Assembly: GCF_002127545.1 (NCBI RefSeq)
Contig: NZ_MUBK01000016.1
Coordinates: 37,387-101,386, forward strand
Reading direction: 5' to 3'
Origin: Xenorhabdus beddingii
GTDB lineage: Bacteria; Pseudomonadota; Gammaproteobacteria; Enterobacterales; Enterobacteriaceae
Length of the DNA stretch: 64,000 nt
The notes below the pieces were generated by a model. That model was not told where the DNA came from and searched no databases. It saw only the letters and a list, made by a program, of their open reading frames with translations. Positions 9,875 through 20,501 of the stretch are shown piece after piece. The position numbers and the translations under genes were made by a program. Numbering within the stretch: position 1 is the stretch's first letter; each line of letters begins with the position of its first letter.

Positions 9875-10045
9875 ATGGCCGTACAACAGAATAAACCAAC
9901 TCGTTCTAAACGTGGTATGCGTCGTTCTCATGACGCACTGACTGCAACACTTGTCTCTGTAGACAAAACTTCTGGTGAAACTCACCTGCGTCACCATGTG
10001 ACTGCTGATGGCTACTACCGTGGCCGCAAGGTAATCAACAAGTAA
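9875..10045 (+). CDS. rpmF: 50S ribosomal protein L32
   Basis: A 56-residue protein read directly from the sequence: it begins [20 protein letters not shown] and ends [10 protein letters not shown], the standard bacterial L32 without zinc cysteines. AAGGAG lies just upstream of ATG 9875. It follows yceD closely and precedes plsX, linking a ribosomal protein to fatty-acid and phospholipid genes as in E. coli. Confidence 0.97.
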   Translation: MAVQQNKPTRSKRGMRRSHDALTATLVSVDKTSGETHLRHHVTADGYYRGRKVINK

Positions 10046-10074
10046 TTTTGGCTAACCATTAGCAAGTTGATATC

Positions 10075-11127
10075 TTGGTTAATCTAACCTTAGCGTTAGA
10101 TGCAATGGGCGGGGACTTTGGTCCTCGCGTCACAGTGCCTGCTGCATTGCAGGCACTGGCATCTAATCCACAACTAAAGCTATTGTTGGTCGGTAATCCC
10201 GAAACCATCTCTCCTTTGCTTGCAGATGAAAATGCTGAGCTGCTCAGCCGTTTGCAAATTATCCCTGCGGAACACGTTGTTTCCAACGATGCAAGGCCCT
10301 CTCAGGCTATTCGTTCCAGTCACGGTACTTCAATGCGCATTGCTCTAAGCCTGGTTAAATCGGGTGAAGCGCAGGCCTGTGTCAGTGCGGGAAATACAGG
10401 GGTCCTGATGGGGCTGGCCAAATTAATGCTTAAATCCATAGACGGAATTGAACGGCCTGCATTAATGACAGTGATTCCTAATCTAAAACAGCAGAAGACC
10501 GTTGTATTAGATCTAGGCGCTAATATTAATTGTAATAGCAGCATGTTAGTTCAGTTTGCGATTATGGGCGCCGTAATGGCAGAGTATGTGGCCGGGATTG
10601 ATAATCCTCGTGTCGCATTACTCAATATCGGGGAAGAGGAATCCAAAGGGCTGGATAATATCCGCGAAGCTGCTATGACCTTACGCAATACCTCAGCGAT
10701 TAACTACATAGGTTATGTGGAAGGAAATGAGTTACTGACAGGAAAGACTGATGTGCTTGTATGTGACGGCTTCGCAGGTAATGTTACGCTGAAGACGATG
10801 GAAGGTGCGATCAGAGTGATTCTATCTCTGGTAAAATCACCGGGTGGTCAGCAGAAAAATTCATCTTGGTTAATGAAAATATTCAAGATGAAGATATTCA
10901 AAAAATGGTTGATGAAACAGCTAACAAAGCGGTTTGTCCATCTAAACCCTGACCAATATAACGGAGCAACGTTATTGGGGCTGCGTGGCATCGTCATAAA
11001 AAGCCACGGTGCTGCCAATGAACGTGCGTTTAAGGCTGCGATTGATCAAGCAGTTCAAGCTGTAGACAAACAGGTTCCTGACAGAATCGCTGCCCGGTTG
11101 GATGCAGTATTACCCAAGAGTGAATAA
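10075..11127 (+). CDS. plsX: Phosphate acyltransferase PlsX
   Basis: 350 residues, start [22 protein letters not shown]. PlsX converts acyl-ACP and phosphate to acyl-phosphate, used by PlsY in phospholipid synthesis. The conserved [10 protein letters not shown] and [16 protein letters not shown] motifs are present. The start is TTG at 10075, as in E. coli, with a weak ribosome-binding site. The 3' end runs close to fabH, which begins 8 bases after the stop. Confidence 0.96.
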   Translation: MVNLTLALDAMGGDFGPRVTVPAALQALASNPQLKLLLVGNPETISPLLADENAELLSRLQIIPAEHVVSNDARPSQAIRSSHGTSMRIALSLVKSGEAQACVSAGNTGVLMGLAKLMLKSIDGIERPALMTVIPNLKQQKTVVLDLGANINCNSSMLVQFAIMGAVMAEYVAGIDNPRVALLNIGEEESKGLDNIREAAMTLRNTSAINYIGYVEGNELLTGKTDVLVCDGFAGNVTLKTMEGAIRVILSLVKSPGGQQKNSSWLMKIFKMKIFKKWLMKQLTKRFVHLNPDQYNGATLLGLRGIVIKSHGAANERAFKAAIDQAVQAVDKQVPDRIAARLDAVLPKSE

Positions 11128-11134
11128 AACATAC

Positions 11135-12088
11135 ATGTATACAAAAATCTTAGGTACGGGCAGTTATTTGCCTGCGCAGGTGCGTACTAACGCAGATTTG
11201 GAAAAAATGGTGGATACGTCTGACGAATGGATTGTCACCCGTACCGGCATTCGTGAACGTCGTATTGCCGCTGAAGATGAAAACGTGGCAGTGCTGGGAT
11301 TCAAAGCTGCTGAAAAAGCCATTGAAATGGCTGGTATCGATAAAACGCAAATCGATTTAATCGTTGTTGCGACAACAAGTTCAACCCACGCTTTTCCGAG
11401 CGCCGCTTGTCAGGTTCAGCAATTATTGGGAATTCAAGGTGTTCCGGCTTTTGATGTCGCAGCAGCATGTGCTGGCTTTACTTACGCATTGAGCGTCGTC
11501 GATAAATTTATTAAAACGGGTGCGGCTAAACATGCACTGGTGATTGGTTCCGACATTATTTCAAGAGTTGTAGATCCTCAAGATCGCAGTACAATTATCC
11601 TCTTTGGTGATGCGGCAGGAGCAATGGTAGTCGGGGCTTCAGAGGAGCCTGGTATATTGTCTACCCACCTCCATGCTGATGGCCGTTATGGTGATTTGCT
11701 ATCGTTGCCTCATCAAAGCAGAGTGCAGCTTGATACACCGGAATACGTTACGATGGCGGGCAATGAAGTCTTTAAAGTTGCCGTCCGTGAATTGGCCAAT
11801 ATCGTTGATGAAACATTGGAAGCTAATAACTTGGCTCATTCCCAGCTTGATTGGCTGGTTCCTCATCAGGCCAATTTGCGTATTATTTCGGCGACAGCCA
11901 AAAAGTTGGACATGACAATGGATAAAGTGGTTATCACACTGGATCGTCATGGCAATACCTCGGCTGCCTCTGTTCCGACAGCATTTGATGAAGCGGTTCG
12001 TGATGGAAGAATTCAACGCGGCCAACTTGTCTTACTTGAAGCATTCGGCGGTGGCTTTACCTGGGGCTCCGCGCTAGTACGTTTTTAA
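11135..12088 (+). CDS. fabH: 3-oxoacyl-ACP synthase III
   Basis: 317 residues, the E. coli length when started at ATG 11135 ([13 protein letters not shown]). Catalytic triad: Cys in [11 protein letters not shown] (about 112), His in VPHQANLR (about 244), Asn in HGNTSAAS (about 274). FabH condenses acetyl-CoA with malonyl-ACP to start fatty-acid chains. An in-frame ATG at 11102 lies inside plsX and would add 11 unconserved residues, so I reject it. Confidence 0.97.
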   Translation: MYTKILGTGSYLPAQVRTNADLEKMVDTSDEWIVTRTGIRERRIAAEDENVAVLGFKAAEKAIEMAGIDKTQIDLIVVATTSSTHAFPSAACQVQQLLGIQGVPAFDVAAACAGFTYALSVVDKFIKTGAAKHALVIGSDIISRVVDPQDRSTIILFGDAAGAMVVGASEEPGILSTHLHADGRYGDLLSLPHQSRVQLDTPEYVTMAGNEVFKVAVRELANIVDETLEANNLAHSQLDWLVPHQANLRIISATAKKLDMTMDKVVITLDRHGNTSAASVPTAFDEAVRDGRIQRGQLVLLEAFGGGFTWGSALVRF

Positions 12089-12106
12089 TTTAACAGGAAG
12101 ATAGAC

Positions 12107-13036
12107 ATGTCTGATTTTGCAATGGTGTTTCCCGGTCAAGGTTCTCAGTCTCTGGGGATGTTGGCGGATTTGGCCTCAGAGTTCCCGCTGGTTGAGCAGA
12201 CTTTCGCAGAGGCTTCTGCGGTTTTGGGATATGATTTATGGACATTGGTTCAGCAGGGACCGGCAGAAGAGCTGAACAAAACATGGAAAACCCAACCTGC
12301 GTTGTTGGCTGCTTCTGTGGCCATTTGGCGAGTATGGCAGGACAAAGAGGGTAAAACCCCTTCGATGATGGCAGGCCACAGCCTTGGCGAATATTCAGCA
12401 TTGGTTTGTGCTGGTGTCATTGAATTCCAGCAGGCGATTAAGCTCGTTGAATTGCGCGGAAAACTGATGCAAGAAGCTGTACCCGCAGGGCAGGGTGCGA
12501 TGTATGCCATCATCGGTTTGGATAATGAGTCCATTGTAAAGGCATGTGAAGAATCAGCACAGGGGCAGGTTGTTTCGCCGGTTAATTTTAATTCACCTGG
12601 GCAAGTTGTGATCGCGGGTGAAAAAGAGGCCGTAGAGCGTGCGGGTGAAGCATGTAAAGCGGCGGGCGCAAAACGTGCATTACCTTTGAGTGTTAGTGTG
12701 CCTTCGCATTGTGCTCTGATGAAATCAGCCGCTGAACGACTGGCCTCTGCATTGCAAGAGATTGAGTTTAGCCAGCCACAGTTTCCCGTCGTCAATAATG
12801 TCGATGTAAAAATAGAACAATCTGCTGATGTTATTCGCGACGCGCTGGTTCGTCAGTTGTATAATCCTGTACGTTGGTCAGAGTCAGTTGAATATATTGC
12901 TGATCAAGGCATTGAACAATTGCTGGAAATTGGGCCGGGCAAAGTATTAACTGGGTTGACTAAACGAATTGTTGGTACTTTAAATGCTGTAGCAGTAAAT
13001 GATGTACCATCACTCACAGTTGCTCTGAACAAATGA
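12107..13036 (+). CDS. fabD: Malonyl-CoA:ACP transacylase
   Basis: 309 residues, as in E. coli. The nucleophile Ser is in GHSLGE (about 92) and the His in VPSHCALM (about 201); the N-terminal GQGSQ oxyanion motif is intact. FabD loads malonyl groups onto ACP for chain elongation. It lies 18 bases after fabH with AGGAAG upstream, and fabG starts 11 bases after it. Confidence 0.97.
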   Translation: MSDFAMVFPGQGSQSLGMLADLASEFPLVEQTFAEASAVLGYDLWTLVQQGPAEELNKTWKTQPALLAASVAIWRVWQDKEGKTPSMMAGHSLGEYSALVCAGVIEFQQAIKLVELRGKLMQEAVPAGQGAMYAIIGLDNESIVKACEESAQGQVVSPVNFNSPGQVVIAGEKEAVERAGEACKAAGAKRALPLSVSVPSHCALMKSAAERLASALQEIEFSQPQFPVVNNVDVKIEQSADVIRDALVRQLYNPVRWSESVEYIADQGIEQLLEIGPGKVLTGLTKRIVGTLNAVAVNDVPSLTVALNK

Positions 13037-13047
13037 CTGAGGAAAAC

Positions 13048-13782
13048 ATGAGCTTTGATGGAAAAATTGCACTGGTCACGGGTGCTAGCCGTGGTATAGG
13101 CCACGCGATTGCTGAGTTATTGGTTGAACGTGGTGCATGTGTTATTGGCACCGCAACCAGTGAAACGGGAGCCGAAGCAATCAGTGCCTACCTTGGTGAT
13201 AAAGGCAAAGGTTTTGTACTGAATGTCACAGATTCAGAATCTATTGAAAATACACTATCGAATATTCGTGCTGAATTTGGTGAAATAGACATTTTAGTTA
13301 ATAATGCAGGCATCACTCGTGATAACTTGTTGATGCGCATGAAAGATGATGAGTGGCAAGATATTATTGACACTAATCTTTCTTCGATTTTTCGTCTGTC
13401 AAAAGCAGTAATGCGCTCTATGATGAAAAAACGTTATGGGCGTATTATTTCCATTGGGTCGGTTGTCGGAACGATGGGAAATGCAGGGCAGGCGAATTAC
13501 GCGGCAGCGAAAGCAGGAGTTATTGGTTTTAGTAAATCACTGGCTCGTGAAATCGCTTCCCGTGGCATCACCGTCAACGTTGTTGCACCTGGTTTTATTG
13601 AAACAGATATGACCAGAGCGTTGACAGACGAACAACGTGCAGGTATTTCAGCCGAAATTCCTGCTAATCGTCTTGGTGACGCAAAAGAAATTGCCAGTGC
13701 TGTAGCGTTTCTTGCTTCTGACGAGGCCGCTTACATTACGGGTGAAACATTGCATGTCAATGGTGGCATGTACATGGTCTAA
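13048..13782 (+). CDS. fabG: 3-oxoacyl-ACP reductase
   Basis: 244 residues, the E. coli length from ATG 13048 (MSFDGKIALVTGASRGIG), with TGAGGA upstream. It has the SDR glycine motif GASRGIG, the NNAG motif and the catalytic Ser-Tyr-Lys (SVVGTMGNAGQANYAAAK). It performs the NADPH-dependent reduction in each elongation cycle. The in-frame ATG at 13033, overlapping fabD, is less likely. Confidence 0.97.
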   Translation: MSFDGKIALVTGASRGIGHAIAELLVERGACVIGTATSETGAEAISAYLGDKGKGFVLNVTDSESIENTLSNIRAEFGEIDILVNNAGITRDNLLMRMKDDEWQDIIDTNLSSIFRLSKAVMRSMMKKRYGRIISIGSVVGTMGNAGQANYAAAKAGVIGFSKSLAREIASRGITVNVVAPGFIETDMTRALTDEQRAGISAEIPANRLGDAKEIASAVAFLASDEAAYITGETLHVNGGMYMV

Positions 13783-13789
13783 AAATGAA

Positions 13790-13844
13790 CGAACCATCTG
13801 TTTTTGATGTATTTTTTGTACAAAAAGAAGCAGATTGTGGTTCG
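13790..13844 (+). promoter_or_regulatory. Long imperfect hairpin between fabG and acpP
   Basis: CGAACCA...TCTG (13790-13800) can pair with CAGA...TGGTTCG (13831-13844) across a 3-nt bulge. An inner TTTTTGTACAAAAA palindrome forms the tip. There is no T-run after the outer stem, so it is not a standard terminator. It may stabilise the fabG 3' end or separate fabG and acpP expression. Confidence 0.4.
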
Positions 13845-13860
13845 ACCAGCCGGGATTTGG

Positions 13861-13888
13861 TTGCATCTTTTCCTGTATTTTATAAACT
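13861..13888 (+). promoter_or_regulatory. Probable acpP promoter
   Basis: TTGCAT (13861-13866) is followed after 16 bp by TAAACT (13883-13888), with a TATAAA variant overlapping it. It lies about 45 bases upstream of the acpP start. E. coli acpP also has its own promoter here, in line with the much higher demand for ACP. Confidence 0.4.
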
Positions 13889-13933
13889 ACGAAAACCATC
13901 GCATAAGCGAGTTTTGATAGGAAATTTAATAGT

Positions 13934-14170
13934 ATGAGCACTATCGACGAACGCGTTAAGAAAATCATCGTTGAACAACTGGGTGTTAAAGAGGAAGAAG
14001 TTGTGAACACAGCTTCATTTGTTGATGACTTGGGCGCTGATTCTCTTGACACAGTTGAACTGGTAATGGCTCTGGAAGAAGAGTTCGATATTGAGATCCC
14101 AGACGAAGAAGCTGAAAAAATCACTACAGTTCAGGCTGCTATTGACTACGTTGAAAACGCAGGTAAATAA
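13934..14170 (+). CDS. acpP: Acyl carrier protein
   Basis: 78 residues, acidic, almost identical to E. coli AcpP. The phosphopantetheine site is Ser37 in [22 protein letters not shown] carries growing acyl chains between the enzymes encoded around it. GATAGGAA lies upstream of the ATG. The gene has its own probable promoter and a terminator, so it can be expressed apart from fabG and fabF. The C-terminus (DYVENAGK) differs from the E. coli DYINGHQA, as is usual between genera. Confidence 0.98.
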   Translation: MSTIDERVKKIIVEQLGVKEEEVVNTASFVDDLGADSLDTVELVMALEEEFDIEIPDEEAEKITTVQAAIDYVENAGK

Positions 14171-14181
14171 GCACACATACC

Positions 14182-14210
14182 TAGGCGGTCATTCGACCGC
14201 CTATGTTTTT
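14182..14210 (+). terminator. acpP terminator or attenuator
   Basis: A 9-bp perfect stem (TAGGCGGTC / GACCGCCTA) with a 4-nt loop is followed by TGTTTTT. It lies 11 bases after the acpP stop and 35 before fabF, so it probably limits read-through into fabF. Confidence 0.85.
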
Positions 14211-14244
14211 CGTCCTAAATTTTTTCCCTCCCTGGAGGATAACC

Positions 14245-15486
14245 GTGTCTAAGCGTCGAGTAGTCGTGACCGGACTAGGCATGTTATCTCCTGTCGGCAA
14301 TACAGTAGAGTCTTCTTGGAATGCTGTTTGTAGCGGACAGAGTGGTATCGGCCTTATCGAACATTTTGACGCCTCTAACCATGCAACGAAGTTTGCTGGT
14401 GTGGTGAAGAATTTTAATCATGAAGATTTCAATATTTCGCGCAAAGAAGCACGGAAAATGGATCTCTTCATTCAGTATGGTATTGCTGCGGGCGTACAAG
14501 CCATTGAAGATGCAGGAATCGAAGTAACAGAAGCCAATGCTGGCCGTTTTGGTGCTGCTATTGGTTCTGGTATTGGTGGTTTAGGCCTGATTGAAGAAAA
14601 CCACAGTACATTGCTTGCGGCGGGGCCTCGTAAGGTCAGCCCATTCTTTGTACCTTCGACCATCATTAATATGGTGGCAGGCCATCTGAGCATCCTTTAT
14701 GGTCTGCGTGGCCCTAGTATCTCCATCGCAACCGCGTGTACTTCTGGCGTACATAATATCGGCCATGCAGCGCGTATTATTGCCTATAATGATGCCGATA
14801 TTATGCTGGCAGGGGGTACTGAGAAAGCCAGCACTGAATTTGGTATTGCCGGATTCGGTGCAGCCCGTGCATTATCGACCCGTAACGACGATCCTCAGAG
14901 GGCAAGCCGTCCTTGGGACAAAGATCGTGATGGTTTTGTTCTGGGCGATGGCGCTGGCGTTGTCGTTCTTGAAGAATATGAACATGCCAAAAAACGTGGT
15001 GCAAAAATCTATGCTGAAATTGTTGGTTTCGGCATGAGCAGTGATGCTTACCACATGACATCACCTCCTGAAGATGGGGCAGGTGCTGCGTTAGCGATGG
15101 AAAATGCCCTGAAAGATGCGGGTATTGCACCAGAGCAAGTGGGTTACATTAATGCTCATGGGACATCGACATCTGTCGGTGATATTGCAGAAGCCCGTGC
15201 GGTTGAGTCTGTCTTTGGTGAAGGTACTAAGGTATTGGTGAGTTCAACCAAATCCATGACCGGTCACTTGCTGGGTGCAGCAGGCGCCATTGAATCTATT
15301 TTCACCATTCTTTCTCTGCGTGATCAGATTGTTCCTCCTACCATTAACTTGGAAAATCAGGATGAGAACTGCCATTTGGATTTAGTTCCGGGTGAAGCAC
15401 GTAAAGTTGAAGGGATGGAATACGCGTTGTGTAACTCTTTCGGCTTCGGTGGCACCAATGGGTCATTGATTTTCCGCAAGATCTAA
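14245..15486 (+). CDS. fabF: 3-oxoacyl-ACP synthase II
   Basis: 413 residues from GTG 14245 ([16 protein letters not shown]), equal to E. coli FabF, with CTGGAGGAT upstream. The upstream in-frame ATG at 14203 lies inside the acpP terminator and is rejected. Catalytic Cys in TACTSGVHN (about 163), His in NAHGTSTS (about 303) and His in [11 protein letters not shown] (about 340) are all present. FabF elongates acyl-ACP, including the temperature-dependent step to cis-vaccenate in E. coli. Confidence 0.97.
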   Translation: MSKRRVVVTGLGMLSPVGNTVESSWNAVCSGQSGIGLIEHFDASNHATKFAGVVKNFNHEDFNISRKEARKMDLFIQYGIAAGVQAIEDAGIEVTEANAGRFGAAIGSGIGGLGLIEENHSTLLAAGPRKVSPFFVPSTIINMVAGHLSILYGLRGPSISIATACTSGVHNIGHAARIIAYNDADIMLAGGTEKASTEFGIAGFGAARALSTRNDDPQRASRPWDKDRDGFVLGDGAGVVVLEEYEHAKKRGAKIYAEIVGFGMSSDAYHMTSPPEDGAGAALAMENALKDAGIAPEQVGYINAHGTSTSVGDIAEARAVESVFGEGTKVLVSSTKSMTGHLLGAAGAIESIFTILSLRDQIVPPTINLENQDENCHLDLVPGEARKVEGMEYALCNSFGFGGTNGSLIFRKI

Positions 15487-15502
15487 AAACACACGGTGTT
15501 TA

Positions 15503-15563
15503 TATACCCAATGGATTGCAAGATGCCGCCAACAAAGCGGCAACTTGAAAGACGGAAGGTATA
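15503..15563 (+). repeat. Short ERIC-derived element, copy 1 (61 bp)
   Basis: It starts TATACCCAATGG and ends AAGGTATA. Inside, CAAG-AT-GCCGC pairs with GCGGC-AA-CTTG around the loop CAACAAA. It lies between the fabF stop and its terminator, in the sense orientation. Its ends match the ends of full ERIC elements, but the ERIC centre is missing. Confidence 0.8.
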
Positions 15564-15566
15564 AAG

Positions 15567-15592
15567 AGCCTCAACATTTGTTGGGGCTTTTT
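15567..15592 (+). terminator. fabF terminator
   Basis: AGCCTCAAC pairs with GTTGGGGCT (one T-G wobble) around a 4-nt loop, followed by a T-run. It starts four bases after the short ERIC element. Confidence 0.85.
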
Positions 15593-15750
15593 GCATCTGT
15601 TTTTCGGTTGCTTGTTTTTGATTGATTGACGGTTTTTGTCTGGCTGACTGCTTTTGTATGGTTCTTTGCACAGTCCGGACTCCTATACTATTATAACGCC
15701 CTTGAGTCGCTGAGGTTATCACGCCTTTTTATCGAAAATAAGAAGTTAAA

Positions 15751-16578
15751 ATGACGTATTGGATTAATGGTCATCAGAGTGATCACTTACCTGTGAATGA
15801 TCGCGCGGTACAATTTGGTGATGGTTGTTTTACCACAATAAGAGTTGAGCAGGCGCAGCCAGCTTTGCTACCTTTTCATATAAAACGGTTGCAAAAAGGG
15901 GTTGAGAAACTGTTTATGCCCGCACCGGATTGGACGCAACTTGAGCACCATATTAAACAGGTAGTGCAAGGGTGTGGATCCGGGGTTCTGAAAGTGATCC
16001 TCTCCAGAGGAGCGGGAGGGCGTGGTTACGGTATTGATGATGCAATTGAGCCTACAAAGATCCTATCGTTGAGTTCATATCCTGAGCAATATACCGCCCT
16101 GCGCCAAAACGGTGCTGCATTGGTCCTTAGCCCTGTCTCTATGGGAATTAATCCTTATTTGGCAGGTATCAAACACTTGAATCGTCTGGAGCAAGTTTTG
16201 ATCAAGAGATTTATCGCTCACGCCAAAGCCGATGAAGCGCTGGTGCTTGATAGTGATGGCCTGTTGGTTGAATGTTGCACGGCCAATCTATTTTGGCGAA
16301 AAGGAAAAAATGTTTATACACCCGACCTCAGCCAGTGTGGTGTGGAAGGCGTCATGCGGCAGAAAATCATCGAACTATTGACAGACAGTGATTATAACCT
16401 GTCCTGTGTTATGCGTTATCCTGAAGCGCTGGCGCATGCCGATGAAGTGATTATTTGTAATTCTCTGATGCCGGTGATCCCAGTAAATCAAATTCAGGCA
16501 CATAAAAATCAACCTGTGTGGAAATACCAATCAAGAGAGTTGCATGAGTATTTATTACCTGAATGTTTAACGCTCTAA
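15751..16578 (+). CDS. pabC: Aminodeoxychorismate lyase
   Basis: 275 residues of the fold-type IV PLP aminotransferase family. The PLP lysine is in GIKHLNRLEQV (about residue 140), and a C-terminal phosphate-binding region follows (VEGVMRQKIIELL). PabC releases pyruvate from 4-amino-4-deoxychorismate to make p-aminobenzoate for folate. It sits between fabF and mltG as in E. coli. The fabF terminator precedes it, so it probably has its own promoter near 15660-15720. Confidence 0.94.
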   Translation: MTYWINGHQSDHLPVNDRAVQFGDGCFTTIRVEQAQPALLPFHIKRLQKGVEKLFMPAPDWTQLEHHIKQVVQGCGSGVLKVILSRGAGGRGYGIDDAIEPTKILSLSSYPEQYTALRQNGAALVLSPVSMGINPYLAGIKHLNRLEQVLIKRFIAHAKADEALVLDSDGLLVECCTANLFWRKGKNVYTPDLSQCGVEGVMRQKIIELLTDSDYNLSCVMRYPEALAHADEVIICNSLMPVIPVNQIQAHKNQPVWKYQSRELHEYLLPECLTL

Positions 16579-16623
16579 GGTTTAAGAAAGTCATGCCTGC
16601 ATTCACATACAAGTGATTACCGA

Positions 16624-17649
16624 ATGAAACTAAAAAAGCGCATTCTAATTTTATCTGGTTTGATTATCGCCGTTGCTGTGATTCTGTTTTTTTCCTTTGC
16701 GAAGAAAATAGAAAACTTTGCAAATCAGGATATTAACCTTAATCGAGAAATTATCATTACTGTACCTGCGGGAACGGGGCGTGCCGGGCTGGAAACCTTA
16801 CTGATCCAGCATAAATTAATTGAAGATCATCGATTATTGCCGTGGCTATTTCGATTTGAGCCTGAACTGGCAAAATTTAAGGCCGGGACTTATCGCTTGC
16901 AAAAAGGGATGTCCTTGAAAACGGTCTTGCAGTTGTTTGCCAGCGGTAAAGAAACACAATTTTCCATCCGTTTTGTGGAAGGCAGCCGTCTTTCTGATTG
17001 GTCAACAATTTTGCAAAATGCGCCATACTTAAAGCGGGAAGCGGAAAGTCAAACAGCGCAAGAGCTGGTTGATACGTTGGGGATGAAAAGGGGAGAAGCT
17101 CTGGAAGGTTGGTTTTATCCTGATACCTATCTCTATACCGCCGGTACGAGTGATGTGGAATTACTCAAGCGGGCGCATAATAAAATGAAAATAGTGCTGG
17201 AGCAGGAGTGGAAAAACCGCGCAAAAAATCTTCCGTACAAAGACGCTTATGAGATGTTGATCATGGCATCCATTATCGAAAAAGAGACGGCCATTGAATC
17301 TGAACGTACCAAAGTGGCTTCTGTATTTCTGAATCGCCTGCGGTTAAAGATGCGATTACAAACTGATCCCACCGTGATTTATGGTATGGGAGATAAATAT
17401 ACAGGTACGATTTTTCGCAGCAGTCTCACTACATTGACTCCATACAATACCTATATGATTGATGGATTACCGCCAACACCTATTGCCATGCCAAGTTTGG
17501 CTTCGATTAAAGCAGCAGCACATCCGGCTGTCACAGAGTACTTATACTTTGTGGCCAATGGCGATGGCGGTCATACATTCACTACCAATCTGGTGGCACA
17601 TAATAAGGCGGTAAATCATTATCGCCAGAGATTAAAGCAGGATAAATGA
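16624..17649 (+). CDS. mltG: Endolytic transglycosylase MltG (YceG)
   Basis: 341 residues. One N-terminal membrane segment (about 7-25, [19 protein letters not shown]) anchors a periplasmic YceG domain. The catalytic Glu is in [15 protein letters not shown]. MltG cuts nascent glycan strands and helps set their length. Conserved [10 protein letters not shown] and [20 protein letters not shown] are present. The stop overlaps the tmk start (ATGA), so the two are translationally coupled. Confidence 0.95.
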   Translation: MKLKKRILILSGLIIAVAVILFFSFAKKIENFANQDINLNREIIITVPAGTGRAGLETLLIQHKLIEDHRLLPWLFRFEPELAKFKAGTYRLQKGMSLKTVLQLFASGKETQFSIRFVEGSRLSDWSTILQNAPYLKREAESQTAQELVDTLGMKRGEALEGWFYPDTYLYTAGTSDVELLKRAHNKMKIVLEQEWKNRAKNLPYKDAYEMLIMASIIEKETAIESERTKVASVFLNRLRLKMRLQTDPTVIYGMGDKYTGTIFRSSLTTLTPYNTYMIDGLPPTPIAMPSLASIKAAAHPAVTEYLYFVANGDGGHTFTTNLVAHNKAVNHYRQRLKQDK

Positions 17650-18287
17650 ACGGCAAATTTATTGTAATTGAAGGACTTGAAGGCGCGGGAAAAACGACGG
17701 CTATCCAAACAGTGGCTGAAGCATTGAAGCAATACGGTATTTCTGACCCGATTTTTACCCGTGAACCGGGGGGCACGCCATTGGCAGAGAAACTACGCCA
17801 GCTAATAAAACAGGGTATTGAAGGTGAACCACTGACCGATAAGGCGGAAGTCTTGATGCTATATGCGGCCAGAGTTCAATTGGTAGAAAATATCATCAAA
17901 CCCGCGTTGGCAAAGGGAACTTGGGTCGTAGGTGATCGTCATGATCTTTCTTCTCAGGCTTATCAGGGCGGCGGTCGTGGTATTGATCAACACTTGATGG
18001 CATCATTGCGCGACGCGGCATTGGGCGATTTTTGCCCTGACCTGACCCTCTATCTTGATTTACCGCCAGAAGTGGGTTTGCAGCGTGCCAGTGAGCGTGG
18101 CGAATTGGATCGCATTGAAAAAGAATCGTTAGATTTCTTTAATCGTACCCATGAAAGATATCTCGAATTAGTGGCAAAAAATGACAACATCAGAAAAATT
18201 GATGCCACTCAGTCACTGGAAAAAGTGCAGGATGATATTCGCCATATCTTATTTGATTGGTTAAAAGAACAGGAAACTCAGGCATGA
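17646..18287 (+). CDS. tmk: Thymidylate kinase
   Basis: 213 residues. P-loop GLEGAGKTT lies at about 9-17; the [16 protein letters not shown] motif binds dTMP and the [11 protein letters not shown] motif carries the DR/E residues of the family. It phosphorylates dTMP to dTDP. It overlaps mltG by 4 bases and holB by 4 bases, so all three are probably one translational unit. Confidence 0.97.
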   Translation: MNGKFIVIEGLEGAGKTTAIQTVAEALKQYGISDPIFTREPGGTPLAEKLRQLIKQGIEGEPLTDKAEVLMLYAARVQLVENIIKPALAKGTWVVGDRHDLSSQAYQGGGRGIDQHLMASLRDAALGDFCPDLTLYLDLPPEVGLQRASERGELDRIEKESLDFFNRTHERYLELVAKNDNIRKIDATQSLEKVQDDIRHILFDWLKEQETQA

Positions 18288-19273
18288 ATTGGTATCCGTG
18301 GCTCAATCATGCGTACCGTCAGTTAGTGGAGTTCCATCAACAAGGGCGGGGGCATCATGCATTTTTGCTCCATGCCCATGAAGGAACAGGAGCGGGTGCG
18401 TTACTCTATGGATTGAGTCGCTGGTTAATGTGTCAGAATAAACAGGGCATAAAAAGCTGTGGCAAATGCCATGGCTGTCATTTAATGTTGGCAGAAACCC
18501 ATTCTGACTGGCATGTCCTTGCGCCGGAAAAGGGAAAAAATAGCATTGGAGTGGATGCTGTGCGCCAGCTCAGTGAAAAACTCTATGAATATTCTCAGCA
18601 AGGAGGAGCCAAAATTGTTTGGTTGCCATCCGCAGAATCCCTGACTGATGCTGCCTCCAACGCCTTATTGAAAACATTGGAAGAGCCGCCCCAAAACACG
18701 TATTTTCTGTTGCAGTGTCGGCATCCTACTCATTTGCTGGCAACACTGCGCAGTCGCTGTTTTTACTATTTTCTTCCGGTGCCTGAAAATGCCATAGGGC
18801 TGTACTGGCTGAAAAACCAGCTTCCCGCAGTATCACCACAGGATGCGCAGACCGCATTAAAACTTTCGCAAGGGGCACCACTGGCTGCGGTGCAATTGCT
18901 TCAGACTGAAAAATGGCAACAGAGAAACTCACTTTGCCAAGCGATTGCACAGGCATTGCATAAATGTGATACCTTGTCACTTTTACCCTTGTTGAATCGT
19001 GATGATGTACAGCAATCTTTGCATTGGCTGATCAGTTTACTGTCAGATGCCGTTAAATGGCGGCAGCAGGCGCAAAATTACTGCGTTAACCAAGATCAAC
19101 AGGCGCTGATTTATCTCCTTGCCTCGACCCAAAGTGTGGAAAATTTGTTAAGTACGGTTGATGATTGGATACATTGCCGTCATCAATTATTCTCTGTGGT
19201 GGGTATCAATCGTGAATTGTTGCTGACAGCACAATTACTCAATTGGGAAAAGCAACTTTGCTTCACACAATAA
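18284..19273 (+). CDS. holB: DNA polymerase III subunit delta'
   Basis: 329 residues from ATG 18284 ([14 protein letters not shown]), overlapping the tmk stop. The AAA+-like fold has a degenerate P-loop ([13 protein letters not shown]), as expected for delta', which does not hydrolyse ATP. A four-cysteine zinc site ([10 protein letters not shown] and an earlier Cys) and the SRC-like motif (LRSRCFYY) are present. Delta' is part of the clamp loader that places the beta clamp on DNA. Confidence 0.95.
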   Translation: MNWYPWLNHAYRQLVEFHQQGRGHHAFLLHAHEGTGAGALLYGLSRWLMCQNKQGIKSCGKCHGCHLMLAETHSDWHVLAPEKGKNSIGVDAVRQLSEKLYEYSQQGGAKIVWLPSAESLTDAASNALLKTLEEPPQNTYFLLQCRHPTHLLATLRSRCFYYFLPVPENAIGLYWLKNQLPAVSPQDAQTALKLSQGAPLAAVQLLQTEKWQQRNSLCQAIAQALHKCDTLSLLPLLNRDDVQQSLHWLISLLSDAVKWRQQAQNYCVNQDQQALIYLLASTQSVENLLSTVDDWIHCRHQLFSVVGINRELLLTAQLLNWEKQLCFTQ

Positions 19274-19295
19274 CTTATTTAAATACGAGCATATT

Positions 19296-20081
19296 ATGTT
19301 TTTAGTTGATTCACATTGTCATCTTGATTGCCTTGATTATGAAACGCTGCACAAAAGTGTCGATGATGTAGTGGCGAAAGCCGCAGAACGGGATGTGAAG
19401 TATATGTTGGCCGTGGCGACGACGTTGCCCGGTTTCCTGCAAATGAAAAACTTGATTGGTAAGAGAGAAAATATAGCCTATTCCTGTGGTATCCACCCCT
19501 TGAATCTGGATGAAGGTTATCATTTTGAAGAACTTGCCCGGCTGGCTGCGGATGAAGATGTCGTCGCAATGGGTGAGACAGGGCTGGATTACTACTATCA
19601 AAAAGAAAATGCTGAACTCCAGAGAACCTCATTCCGTGAGCATATTCGCATTGGCCGTGAATTAAACAAACCGGTGATTGTGCATACCCGCGACGCAAGG
19701 GACGATACACTGAAAGTGCTGCGGGAAGAGAAAGTGCAAGAGTGTGGTGGTGTTTTGCACTGTTTCACAGAAGATAAAGAAACCGCCAAGGCGTTGCTTG
19801 ATTTGGGATTTTATATCTCTTTTTCTGGTATTGTTACCTTTCGTAATGCAGAGCAGATCCGTGAAGCGGCAAAATTTGTGCCACTTGACCGTATTTTGGT
19901 AGAAACCGACTCACCTTATTTGGCACCGGTTCCCTATCGCGGGAAACAGAATCAACCTGCTTATGTGCGCGATGTTGCTGAATATATGGCAGTTTTGAAA
20001 GGTGTTAGTATTGAAGAATTGGCCGCAGTGACCACAAAAAACTTTTGTGAACTGTTTCATGTGAATATTGACAAAAATTAA
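19296..20081 (+). CDS. ycfH: TatD-family metal-dependent hydrolase YcfH
   Basis: 261 residues. Metal ligands of the TatD fold are all visible: DSHCHLD at the start, [27 protein letters not shown] and [11 protein letters not shown]. coli YcfH is a paralogue of the DNase TatD; its own substrate is not firmly known. It follows holB by 22 bases, the usual order for this gene. Confidence 0.9.
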   Translation: MFLVDSHCHLDCLDYETLHKSVDDVVAKAAERDVKYMLAVATTLPGFLQMKNLIGKRENIAYSCGIHPLNLDEGYHFEELARLAADEDVVAMGETGLDYYYQKENAELQRTSFREHIRIGRELNKPVIVHTRDARDDTLKVLREEKVQECGGVLHCFTEDKETAKALLDLGFYISFSGIVTFRNAEQIREAAKFVPLDRILVETDSPYLAPVPYRGKQNQPAYVRDVAEYMAVLKGVSIEELAAVTTKNFCELFHVNIDKN

Positions 20082-20100
20082 ATGGAAAAGGAGAAGTAAA

Positions 20101-20451
20101 ATGGCAGAAGAAACTATTTTTAGCAAAATTATTCGCCGTGAAATTCCTGCTGATATTATTTATCAAGATGATTTAGTAACAGCATTCCGTGATAACGCCC
20201 CGCAGGCACCATCGCATATTTTGATTATACCTAATGTGCTGATCCCAACGGTTAATGATGTCACCGCTGAACATGAACCTGCATTGGGTCGTTTGTTTAC
20301 GGTTGCCGCAAAGATAGCAAAAGATGAAGGCATTGCAGAAGAGGGCTATCGTTTGATTATGAACTGCAATCGCCACTCTGGGCAGGTCGTTTTCCATATT
20401 CATATGCATTTGGTGGGTGGACGTCCATTGGGTCCACTTTTGGTAAAATAA
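20101..20451 (+). CDS. hinT: Purine nucleoside phosphoramidase HinT
   Basis: 116 residues from ATG 20101, with AAAGGAG upstream; the ATG at 20068 overlaps ycfH and is unlikely. The histidine triad is [15 protein letters not shown] near residues 94-108. HinT hydrolyses nucleoside 5'-phosphoramidates such as AMP-lysine. The C-terminus ends soon after [11 protein letters not shown], slightly shorter than in E. coli. YcfL, which separates hinT from lpoB in E. coli, is absent. Confidence 0.95.
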   Translation: MAEETIFSKIIRREIPADIIYQDDLVTAFRDNAPQAPSHILIIPNVLIPTVNDVTAEHEPALGRLFTVAAKIAKDEGIAEEGYRLIMNCNRHSGQVVFHIHMHLVGGRPLGPLLVK

Positions 20452-20501
20452 TATTATTCATGCATATCGATATAAGATAACGATGTAACCGGAGTAGTTT
20501 A

